Positions 1-4,772 of a stretch of 5,269 nt of DNA are shown in pieces. This DNA comes from an uncultured archaeon A07HN63 (GTDB taxonomy: Archaea > Halobacteriota > Halobacteria > Halobacteriales > Haloferacaceae): contig KI543197.1 in the NCBI GenBank assembly GCA_000496215.1, positions 222,705 through 227,973 on the forward strand, in the 5' to 3' direction. The notes under the pieces are model-generated. The model saw only the letters and a program-made list of their open reading frames with translations, did not search any database and was not told where the DNA came from. The translations under genes were made by a program, and so were the position numbers. Position 1 is the stretch's first letter. Each line of letters begins with the position of its first letter.

Positions 1-98
1 GGCCAGACATCCGGGCCGATCACGAAATTCGTTCTCGGTATCGACGACAACGGTGAGTCTCCGGAGCTCGCGACGATCACCTTCGTGTCTCGGATCAT
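1..98 (-). CDS. 5' end of a leftward gene, function unknown (partial)
   Basis: Reading leftward from ATG at 98, a frame stays open to the window edge for 32 codons and starts MIRDTKVIVASSGDSPLSS, continuing through TNFVIGPDVW. About three quarters of its codons end in G or C, as in the genes nearby. An AAATAAA block (TTTATTT on this strand) lies 31 nt upstream of the ATG, the same spacing seen at the three rightward promoters of this window, so a leaderless mRNA is likely. The N-terminus looks like a beta-strand (KVIVA) and I do not recognise the family. It would be divergent from the small acidic gene at 249. The main alternative is a rightward ORF across 1-180 that shares the same wobble positions. 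I prefer the leftward reading because that other ORF runs through AT-rich DNA better explained as a promoter. Confidence 0.5.
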   Translation of the reverse strand, partial: MIRDTKVIVASSGDSPLSSIPRTNFVIGPDVW

Positions 99-125
99 GC
101 GGGGTCTCAACGACACGAAAATCTC

Positions 126-132
126 AAATAAA
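126..132 (-). promoter_or_regulatory. TATA-like box for the leftward gene
   Basis: TTTATTT on the minus strand, centred 31 nt upstream of the ATG at 98, inside the only strongly AT-rich patch of the first 200 bases. This is the usual position of a haloarchaeal TATA box for a leaderless transcript. It is inferred from spacing and composition only. Confidence 0.45.
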
Positions 133-215
133 TCTTATCTAACGACACTGGAACACTTCCAGCACTGCGGTGAACTGTAGGAATCGCGCACACGCAATGA
201 AGAACAAAACGAGGA

Positions 216-221
216 TTTAAT
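216..221 (+). promoter_or_regulatory. TATA-like box for the small acidic gene
   Basis: TTTAAT is centred about 30 nt upstream of ATG 249 and preceded by an A-rich stretch (AAAACGAGGA) that could serve as the BRE. No Shine-Dalgarno sequence precedes ATG 249, which fits a leaderless mRNA starting at or next to that codon. Confidence 0.5.
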
Positions 222-248
222 CTCGTCCAGCCCGTGGTACTTGCTGTC

Positions 249-410
249 ATGTGCCACCACGTCGACATGGCGATTGACTGGGAGGAAGCAGTCACCGACG
301 AACAGAGCGATCAACTCACCGACGACGCCGAGACACCGGCTGACGCCAACGAGCCAGCGGTTGACGCCGAGGAATCGGCACCGGAAGCCGCGCCGCCCGC
401 CGACGACTGA
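249..410 (+). CDS. Small highly acidic protein with MCHH N-terminus, function unknown
   Basis: A 53-codon ORF from ATG 249 to TGA 408-410. It begins MCHHVDMAIDWEEAV and continues as a low-complexity tail of Asp, Glu, Ala and Pro, ending PEAAPPADD. Codons strongly prefer G/C at the third base and the composition is typical of haloarchaeal proteins, unlike the overlapping frames, which give basic nonsense. ATG 249 is preferred over the in-frame ATG 267 because a TATA-like box lies 30 nt upstream of it. It also keeps the Cys2-His3-His4 cluster, which could bind a metal. Only the first 20 or so residues look foldable and the rest is probably disordered. No transmembrane segment or signal peptide is visible. 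I do not recognise the family. It appears to be its own transcription unit, with a T-tract just downstream, so a link to leucine synthesis is not implied. Confidence 0.6.
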   Translation: MCHHVDMAIDWEEAVTDEQSDQLTDDAETPADANEPAVDAEESAPEAAPPADD

Positions 411-427
411 GCCGGTTGCGTAGCATA

Positions 428-432
428 TTTTT
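428..432 (+). terminator. Possible oligo-T terminator after the small acidic gene
   Basis: A TTTTT tract (context ATATTTTTGTGTG) starts 17 nt after the TGA of the small acidic gene. Archaeal RNA polymerase can terminate at short U-tracts without a hairpin, and no convincing hairpin precedes this one. It suggests, but does not show, separation of this gene from leuA. Confidence 0.35.
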
Positions 433-607
433 GTGTGTTGCGTTACGCTCGCGTTCTCTCCTCTCGATAGCAGCCTGTCAGAACCGCCAAACGCGGCGAG
501 ACCAAATGGAAGCAATCTACATCTGTGTTATCGCTTGGTAACTTCTCGCAGGGTTCCACCGTACTGACTGGACGTTTGCGCTATTCTCCTTCGCCCGGAG
601 CGATGGG

Positions 608-614
608 TTTATTA
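608..614 (+). promoter_or_regulatory. TATA-like box for leuA
   Basis: TTTATTA is centred 30 nt upstream of ATG 641, in an AT-rich island (about 604-640) within otherwise GC-rich DNA. There is no Shine-Dalgarno sequence before ATG 641, consistent with a leaderless leuA transcript. This box decides the start choice: the in-frame ATG at 603 lies upstream of it and would not be on the mRNA. Confidence 0.55.
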
Positions 615-640
615 CTCTGGTTAGGTCTTGTTATTGATAC

Positions 641-1871
641 ATGTCTCACCACGACACGGAGGACACGTCGGACTCCCCGGCGGATCGAGTTCTTCGAGGG
701 CACACTGGACAGCACTGACGAGATAGAGTCAGTACGAATTTTCGACACGACGCTGCGTGACGGCGAGCAGTCGCCACGCACATCGTTTGATTACAACGAC
801 AAACGCGCCATCGCCGAGCTGCTCGACGAGATGGGCACCCACGTCATCGAGGCCGGGTTCCCTGTCAACTCCGAGCCGGAGTTTGAGGCGGTCTCGGACA
901 TCGCGTCGGCGACCGAGGCGACGACCTGCGGGCTGGCCCGCGTCGTCGAGAAGGATGTCGATGCGGCCATCGATGCCGGCGTGGACATGGTACACGTCTT
1001 CGTTTCCACGAGCGACGTGCAACTCCAGGACTCGATGCACGCGAGCCGTGAGGAAGCGGTCGACCGCGCGGTCACGTGCGTCGAGCAGGTACGCGATGCG
1101 GGTCTGGAGGTCATGTTTTCGCCGATGGACGCCACGCGCACCGATGAGGCGTTCCTCGTCGAGGTCGTCGAGGCGGTCAGCGAGGCTGGCGTCGACTGGA
1201 TCAACATCCCCGACACCTGTGGCGTCGCGACCCCCTCGCGGTTCGCGGAACTCATCAGGCTCGTCGGCGAACACACCGACGCCCGGATCGACGTACACAC
1301 TCACGACGACTTCGGGCTGGCAGCCGCCAACGCACTGGCCGGCTTCGAGGCTGGCGCGGCACAAGCGCAGGTGTCGGTCAACGGCATCGGCGAACGCGCC
1401 GGCAACGCGGCCTTCGAGGAGGTCGTCATGTCCGCCGAGAGTCTCTACGATGTCGATACCGGCATCGATACGACCCGGATCACGGAGCTGGCCCGACTCA
1501 TCGAGGAGAAATCCGGCATCCCGATCCCGGTCAACAAGGCCGTCGTCGGCGACAACGCCTTCGCCCACGAGAGCGGCATCCACGCCGCGGGCGTCATGGA
1601 GAACACCGATACCTTCGAACCCGGCGTGATGACCCCCGAAATGGTCGGGGCCTCACGCGAGTTCGTCCTCGGCAAACACACCGGCACCCACTCGGTCCGC
1701 AAACGACTACAGGAGCTTGACTACGACCCCAGCGATTCCGAGGTGCGGGCGGTCACCAAGCTCGTCAAGGAGTTCGGGGCCGAGAAGGAGCAGGTCACCG
1801 ACAGCGTCATCACGCGCTTCGCCGAGGAGGTCGGTGTCGCCGAGGCCGAATCCGAGGAGGTCAGGGTCTGA
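641..1871 (+). CDS. leuA: 2-isopropylmalate synthase-type enzyme (LeuA family); apparent +1 frameshift near codon 12
   Basis: Condenses acetyl-CoA with 2-oxoisovalerate in the first step of leucine synthesis, in the cytoplasm. Numbering assumes start ATG 641 with one C removed from 675-678, giving 409 residues. The TIM-barrel family signature is FDTTLRDGEQSP (Arg39 and Asp40 catalytic/metal) with Lys54 at the expected spacing. The second signature is DVHTHDDFG (metal ligands His219 and His221). NGIGERAGN (247-255), HESGIH (309-314) and a GKHTG motif also match. The protein stops after the linker subdomain and lacks the roughly 120-residue C-terminal leucine-binding domain of classical LeuA. 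In length it resembles homocitrate synthase-type members. ATG 641 opens MSHHDTEDTSDS, which is acidic, with good codons and a TATA box 30 nt upstream, but that frame ends at 718. The enzyme frame begins RRIEFFEGTL with no ATG or GTG after 641. Without a frameshift, only ATG 603 or GTG 525 could start it. Citramalate synthase is the main functional alternative; the ilvBNC neighbours favour LeuA. Confidence 0.88.
675..678 (+). other. Probable +1 frameshift position in leuA (CCCC run)
   Basis: Dropping one C from this four-C run joins the MSHHDTEDTSDS frame directly to RRIEFFEGTL and gives one continuous acidic-start LeuA. The indel could in principle lie anywhere between about 641 and 686, but the homopolymer is the simplest place. 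Possible explanations are a sequencing or assembly error, a genuine mutation, or ribosomal frameshifting at TCC CCG G. A sequencing error is the most economical. Confidence 0.6.
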
Positions 1872-1947
1872 TGCCTGCCTCCCGTTGGCTTTCGCCCACC
1901 GAGCAACAGCCTCGCGTACCACGGCGCAACCGGTCAGTAGGCGCGTC

Positions 1948-1982
1948 CATCCACGGACATCGACCGTGGGACCGTCAGACAC
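1948..1982 (+). repeat. Diverged direct repeat, copy A (upstream of leader ORF)
   Basis: The blocks CATCC (1948-1952), GACATCGACCGTG (1956-1968) and GTCAGACAC (1974-1982) recur in the same order at 2124-2165, with spacer differences of a few bases. The 13-nt and 9-nt blocks are identical in both copies. Copy A lies just upstream of the leader TATA-like box, where an archaeal activator or repressor could bind. Confidence 0.65.
1951..1969 (+). promoter_or_regulatory. Inverted repeat CCACGG-N7-CCGTGG, candidate operator
   Basis: Perfect six-base arms with a seven-base spacer, ending 18 bases before the TATA-like box at 1988. Position and symmetry suit a dimeric DNA-binding regulator, for example of the Lrp/AsnC type common in archaea. 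The regulator identity is speculation. Confidence 0.35.
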
Positions 1983-1987
1983 ACAAC

Positions 1988-1996
1988 TATTATTAT
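1988..1996 (+). promoter_or_regulatory. TATA-like box for leader ORF and ilvBNC
   Basis: TATTATTAT is centred 30 nt upstream of ATG 2022, matching the spacing at the other promoters of this window. It would start a leaderless mRNA at the leader ORF, giving ilvB a 5' leader of about 220 nt. This fits the fact that ilvB, unlike leuA, has a Shine-Dalgarno sequence. Confidence 0.55.
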
Positions 1997-2021
1997 GAAC
2001 AACAGCATTGGTTCGGATACG

Positions 2022-2099
2022 ATGCCACAGCACTCATCGCTCGGCGCGGCAGTTTCCCGAGTCATTGCTGTCGGCGTACGCGGTATTGTAGGGGTCTAA
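2022..2099 (+). CDS. Putative Val/Ile-rich leader peptide upstream of ilvBNC
   Basis: A 25-codon ORF from ATG 2022 to TAA 2097-2099. The N-terminal part is MPQHSSLG and residues 9-25 read AAVSRVIAVGVRGIVGV. Nine of 25 residues are branched-chain amino acids, and eight of the last fifteen are Val or Ile, the end products of the operon that follows. Both Ile codons are ATT although the structural genes nearby mostly use ATC. The six Val codons include two GTA and one GTT. A TATA-like box 30 nt upstream of this ATG favours leaderless translation from 2022; ATG 1995 is in frame but falls inside that box. The stop codon overlaps a GC hairpin followed by a U-tract. The composition recalls the bacterial ivbL and ilvL leader peptides, though no homology is claimed. 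The inferred role is sensing charged tRNA-Val and tRNA-Ile. A chance ORF cannot be excluded from one sequence. Confidence 0.55.
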   Translation: MPQHSSLGAAVSRVIAVGVRGIVGV

Positions 2100-2115
2100 C
2101 CCCGCCTATACTTTT
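2091..2115 (+). terminator. GC hairpin around leader stop codon plus U-tract (attenuator-like)
   Basis: GGGGT (2091-2095) pairs perfectly with ACCCC (2099-2103) around a CTA loop, so the leader TAA (2097-2099) lies in the loop and first stem base. TAGG (2089-2092) can alternatively pair with CCTA (2105-2108), and GCGG (2080-2083) with CCGC (2102-2105), giving competing structures. TTTT follows at 2112-2115. This resembles an intrinsic terminator, but archaeal termination depends mainly on the U-tract. The segment TATACTT (2107-2113) could instead be a second TATA box. Confidence 0.4.
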
Positions 2116-2123
2116 CACTCCCA

Positions 2124-2165
2124 CATCCGACGTTCGACATCGACCGTGTACTGACGGTCAGACAC
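2124..2165 (+). repeat. Diverged direct repeat, copy B (downstream of leader ORF)
   Basis: Second copy of the repeat at 1948-1982: CATCC at 2124-2128, GACATCGACCGTG at 2136-2148 and GTCAGACAC at 2157-2165. The long block is offset by exactly 180 nt from copy A. Spacer changes create a dyad in this copy that copy A lacks. Confidence 0.65.
2142..2161 (+). promoter_or_regulatory. Overlapping dyads in the ilvB 5' leader
   Basis: GACCGT (2142-2147) and ACGGTC (2154-2159) form a perfect six-base inverted repeat with a six-base loop. CTGAC-G-GTCAG (2151-2161) is an overlapping 11-base palindrome. It could act as an RNA hairpin in the ilvB 5' leader or as a protein-binding site in DNA. The two dyads cannot both form in one RNA. 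Confidence 0.35.
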
Positions 2166-2233
2166 CACCCACAACCCGACAGCAAACCATGCACTCACCA
2201 TACCACGCAGGACGAACCGACCACCCGACACGA

Positions 2234-2238
2234 GGAGG
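2234..2238 (+). promoter_or_regulatory. Shine-Dalgarno site of ilvB
   Basis: GGAGG lies six nt before ATG 2245 and matches the CCUCC anti-SD of archaeal 16S rRNA. It confirms the ilvB start and implies a real 5' leader on the ilvB mRNA. Confidence 0.75.
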
Positions 2239-2244
2239 ACGACA

Positions 2245-4029
2245 ATGAGCGAGACAGCCAAATCACCACCGGAAACCGAGGAGGAATCGACCACGACAGC
2301 CGACGAGACAATAGCCGACGACGCCGACAGCGGGCCGACGACCGTCTCTGACGGTTCGACAGCAATCGTTCGCGCGCTTGAAAACGCGGGCGTCGAACAC
2401 GCCTTCGGCGTGCAGGGCGGAGCGATCATGCCCGTCTACGACGCGCTGTGGGATTCAGATATCGAGCACATCACCATGGCCCACGAGCAGGGCGCGGCCC
2501 ACGCCGCCGACGCCTACGGCGTTGTCGCCAACGAGCCCGGCATCGCGCTGGCAACCTCTGGCCCCGGTGCGACCAATCTCGTCACCGGTCTCGCCGACGC
2601 CAACATGGATTCGGACGCGATGGTCGCCCTTACTGGGCAGGTTCCCAGCGACATGGTCGGCTCTGATGCGTTCCAGGAAACCGACACCACCGGTGTGACG
2701 ATGCCGCTGACCAAGCACAACTGGTTCGCTTCCTCGGCCGACACCATCGGCGACACCGTCGGCGAGGCCTTCGCGCTCTCGGAATCCGGTCGCCCCGGTC
2801 CGACGCTGGTCGATCTCCCGAAGGACGTGAGCTTTGAGGAGACGGACAACGAACCCGGCGAGCCAGAGCTTCCCGCCGGCTCCGAACCACCAACCGAGGC
2901 CGATCAGGAGAACGTTGAGGCCGCGGCCAGCGCAATCGAGCGCGCCGAAAAGCCGCTGCTCCTGCTCGGTGGTGGCGTCATCAAGGCCGAGGCCTGCGAC
3001 ACCGCCCGCGCGTTCGCCCGCGAACACGAGATTCCGGTCGTCACGACGATGCCCGGCATCGGCAGCTTCCCCGAGGACGACGAACTCTGTCTCTCGTGGG
3101 CCGGGATGCACGGGACCGGGTACGCCAACATGGCGATCACCCACACCGACTGCCTGATCGGTGTCGGCACCCGCTTCGACGACCGGCTGACCGGCGGGAT
3201 CGACACCTTTGCGCCCGAGGCCGAGGTCGTCCACATCGATATCGACCCTGCCGAAATCTCGAAGAATATCCACGCGGACTATCCCTGTATCGGCGATGCG
3301 GGGACCGTTCTCGATCAGTTGACCGCGGAGATGGAGCACCCGCCCGACGCCCGCGAGTGGCGCGAGCAGTGCCAGACGTGGAAGGACGAGTACCCGATGG
3401 ATTACTCGGTCGACAAACAGGCTCCACTGCGGCCGGAGTTCATCGTCGAAGCCTTCGACGAGGCGACCGACGACAATACCATCGTCACCACCGGCGTCGG
3501 CCAACACCAGATGTGGGCTTCCCAGTACTGGGAGTACACCGAGCCACGAACGTGGGTCTCCTCACACGGTCTCGGGACGATGGGCTATGGGCTGCCCGCG
3601 GCGGTCGGCGCGCGGTTCGCCGCTGACGACGAGCAAGACGTGGTCTGTTTCGACGGCGACGGCTCGTTCCTGATGACGATGCAGGAGCTCTCGGTCGCCG
3701 TTCGCGAGGACCTCGATATCACGGTTGCCGTCCTCAACAATGAGTACGTCGGGATGGTCCGACAGTGGCAGGACGCCTTCTTCGAGGGGCGCCACATGGC
3801 GTCGGACTACAACTGGATGCCAGACTTCGACAAACTCGCCGAGGCCTTCGGCGCGAAGGGCTGGCGGGTCAACGGTTACGACGAGGTTGCTGACACTATC
3901 GAGGAAGCCCTCGATTACGACGGCCCCTCTGTTATCGACTTCCACATCGATCCGGATGCGAACGTCTACCCGATGGTCGCAAGCGGTGCACCGAACGGCA
4001 AATTCGCTCTCTCGGAGGACCAGCTATGA
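2245..4029 (+). CDS. ilvB: Acetohydroxyacid (acetolactate) synthase, catalytic subunit
   Basis: ThDP-dependent enzyme (594 residues) that joins two pyruvates, or pyruvate and 2-oxobutyrate, in the first shared step of Val/Leu and Ile synthesis. Residues 1-35 are an acidic, Thr/Glu-rich extension. The pyrimidine-binding domain spans about 36-205 and has FGVQGGAIMPVYDAL, the catalytic Glu81 in HEQGAAHAAD, and GSDAFQE near 139. The central FAD-type domain is about 228-365. The ThDP/Mg domain is about 415-575, with GDGS at 471-474 and NNEYVGMVRQWQ from Asn498. The FGVQGG segment differs from the common bacterial FGYPGG at two residues. Catalytic motifs are otherwise intact and the length is normal for the family. 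The start is fixed by the GGAGG six nt upstream. The stop overlaps the ilvN start (ATGA), matching a 1:1 enzyme complex. The Glu/Gln-containing motifs and FF/GMVRQWQ segment favour anabolic AHAS over other ThDP enzymes. Confidence 0.97.
   Translation: MSETAKSPPETEEESTTTADETIADDADSGPTTVSDGSTAIVRALENAGVEHAFGVQGGAIMPVYDALWDSDIEHITMAHEQGAAHAADAYGVVANEPGIALATSGPGATNLVTGLADANMDSDAMVALTGQVPSDMVGSDAFQETDTTGVTMPLTKHNWFASSADTIGDTVGEAFALSESGRPGPTLVDLPKDVSFEETDNEPGEPELPAGSEPPTEADQENVEAAASAIERAEKPLLLLGGGVIKAEACDTARAFAREHEIPVVTTMPGIGSFPEDDELCLSWAGMHGTGYANMAITHTDCLIGVGTRFDDRLTGGIDTFAPEAEVVHIDIDPAEISKNIHADYPCIGDAGTVLDQLTAEMEHPPDAREWREQCQTWKDEYPMDYSVDKQAPLRPEFIVEAFDEATDDNTIVTTGVGQHQMWASQYWEYTEPRTWVSSHGLGTMGYGLPAAVGARFAADDEQDVVCFDGDGSFLMTMQELSVAVREDLDITVAVLNNEYVGMVRQWQDAFFEGRHMASDYNWMPDFDKLAEAFGAKGWRVNGYDEVADTIEEALDYDGPSVIDFHIDPDANVYPMVASGAPNGKFALSEDQL
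4014..4018 (+). promoter_or_regulatory. Shine-Dalgarno site of ilvN
   Basis: GGAGG inside the last codons of ilvB, seven nt before ATG 4026. Together with the ATGA overlap it supports coupled translation of the two subunits. Confidence 0.7.
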
Positions 4030-4748
4030 GCGAGCAACAGGGACTCGACGGCCCACGGCCGGAGGAACGCCCGCACCCGGACGGCCGGCGCAACAGTCAG
4101 GGCATCCGGATCGATCCCGAGGCTGAGGCGGAACCCGACACGCGGACAGCGATGATCTCCGCGCTGGTCGAACACGAGCCCGGCGTGCTAGCGCGCGTCG
4201 CGGGCCTGTTCTCGCGGCGGCAGTTCAACATCGAGAGCCTGACTGTCGGCCCGACAACCGTCGAGGGCAACGCCCGAATGACACTGATCGTCGAGGAAAC
4301 CGAACCCGATATCGATCAGGCGAAAAAGCAGCTGGCCAAGCTCAAGCCCGTTATCTCGGTCGGCGAGCTTGAGGGTCGCCCGGTTCGCTCCGAACTCGTC
4401 ATCCTGAAAGTTGACGGCGACCACCCCGAGCAGGTTCAGGCCGTCACCGAGATGTACGACGGCGAGACGCTGGATGCAGGTGCGGAGACGATCACCGTCC
4501 AGCTCACCGGCTCGGCCGACGAGATCGAAGACGCGCTTGACGCCTACCAGCAGTTCGGCATTATCGAGATTGCCCGCACCGGTCCAACCGCGCTGGCCCG
4601 CGGTGAGACGCCGACAACACCGGGCGAGAAGCCCGCCGCAGAGGCGACTGCTGTCGGTGTCGAAACCGATGGTGGGACTGACAGTGACGGGACCGGCGTG
4701 GCCGACACCGACGACACGGCCGAAAGCCAAGCCGAAACCACCAACTAA
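4026..4748 (+). CDS. ilvN: Acetohydroxyacid synthase, regulatory (small) subunit
   Basis: Binds and activates IlvB and normally confers valine feedback. It has 240 residues, longer than E. coli IlvH (about 163) because of both ends. Residues 1-40 form a charged extension. The ACT domain spans about 42-115 and contains EHEPGVLARVAGLFSRRQFN and IESLTVGPT. A second conserved domain (about 120-187) contains SELVILKV and ETITVQLTGS and ends IIEIARTG. A Gly/Thr/Asp/Glu-rich, probably disordered acidic tail covers about 190-240. By alignment from memory, Gly53 and Asn68 match IlvH Gly14 and Asn29, positions tied to valine binding, while IlvH Ser17 corresponds to Ala56. Valine inhibition is therefore plausible. 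The start at 4026 is set by the ATGA overlap and the GGAGG upstream. The acidic tail is probably a salt adaptation. Confidence 0.95.
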   Translation: MSEQQGLDGPRPEERPHPDGRRNSQGIRIDPEAEAEPDTRTAMISALVEHEPGVLARVAGLFSRRQFNIESLTVGPTTVEGNARMTLIVEETEPDIDQAKKQLAKLKPVISVGELEGRPVRSELVILKVDGDHPEQVQAVTEMYDGETLDAGAETITVQLTGSADEIEDALDAYQQFGIIEIARTGPTALARGETPTTPGEKPAAEATAVGVETDGGTDSDGTGVADTDDTAESQAETTN

Positions 4749-4758
4749 GCGGAGCGAA

Positions 4759-4763
4759 TTTTT
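4759..4763 (+). terminator. Oligo-T tract in the ilvN-ilvC gap (possible weak terminator)
   Basis: TTTTT sits in the 24-nt gap, inside CGAATTTTTCG, whose CGAA/TTCG ends can form a small stem. A short U-tract could lower transcription into ilvC. There is no TATA-like box about 30 nt before ATG 4773, so ilvC probably depends on read-through. Confidence 0.25.
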
Positions 4764-4772
4764 CGAATCACA

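Larger units (their letters stand above)
1872..2244 (+). promoter_or_regulatory. 373-nt leuA-ilvB regulatory region
   Basis: This is the longest stretch without a structural gene. From left to right it holds an upstream segment with CGGTCAG at 1931-1937, the first repeat copy and a CCACGG/CCGTGG dyad, a TATA-like box, a 25-codon Val/Ile-rich ORF, a GC hairpin with a U-tract, the second repeat copy with a second dyad, and the ilvB ribosome-binding site. No T-rich terminator is visible directly after leuA, so read-through from leuA is possible as well as initiation inside the region. Confidence 0.6.

Noticed and set aside
1..180. Rightward partial ORF, open from the left edge to TAG 178-180
   Set aside because: Its third-base GC bias is shared with the leftward frame because both use the same wobble positions, and its last 20 codons run through AT-rich DNA that fits a promoter. 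Kept as the main alternative to the leftward gene.
135..515. Leftward 126-codon ORF opposite the small acidic gene
   Set aside because: Basic, Cys/Ser/Arg-rich product that mirrors the acidic gene; no promoter or ribosome-binding site.
506..541. Eleven-codon ORF MEAIYICVIAW upstream of leuA, rich in Ile/Val
   Set aside because: Tempting as a second leader peptide, but there is no TATA-like box about 30 nt upstream and no ribosome-binding site, and a peptide this short is likely by chance.
603..640. In-frame ATG 603 for leuA giving a Leu-rich start, MGLLLWLGLVID
   Set aside because: The codons (several TTA) come from the AT-rich TATA region itself, so the ATG is probably upstream of the transcript start. 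The following TTTRRTRRTPRR is unlike haloarchaeal proteins. The Leu richness is probably coincidental, though this is the fallback start if no frameshift exists.
729..1583. Long leftward ORF opposite leuA (and similar ones at 2455-3507 and 4188-5123)
   Set aside because: Shadow frames expected opposite GC-rich genes; the sense-strand proteins have clear family motifs.
2107..2113. TATACTT as a second promoter for ilvB
   Set aside because: Spacing would give a start near 2137, within repeat copy B. Possible, but the same bases serve the hairpin and U-tract, and nothing decides between them.
1871..2248. 125-codon ORF filling the leuA-ilvB gap, overlapping leuA by TGATG and ilvB by ATGA
   Set aside because: The product is strongly basic and rich in Arg, His and Gln, the codon bias is weak, and it crosses promoter, leader and hairpin elements. 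The overlaps at both ends are striking but probably fortuitous.
2189..2248. Nineteen-codon ORF ending in the ilvB start (ATGA)
   Set aside because: No branched-chain residues, basic composition and no ribosome-binding site of its own.
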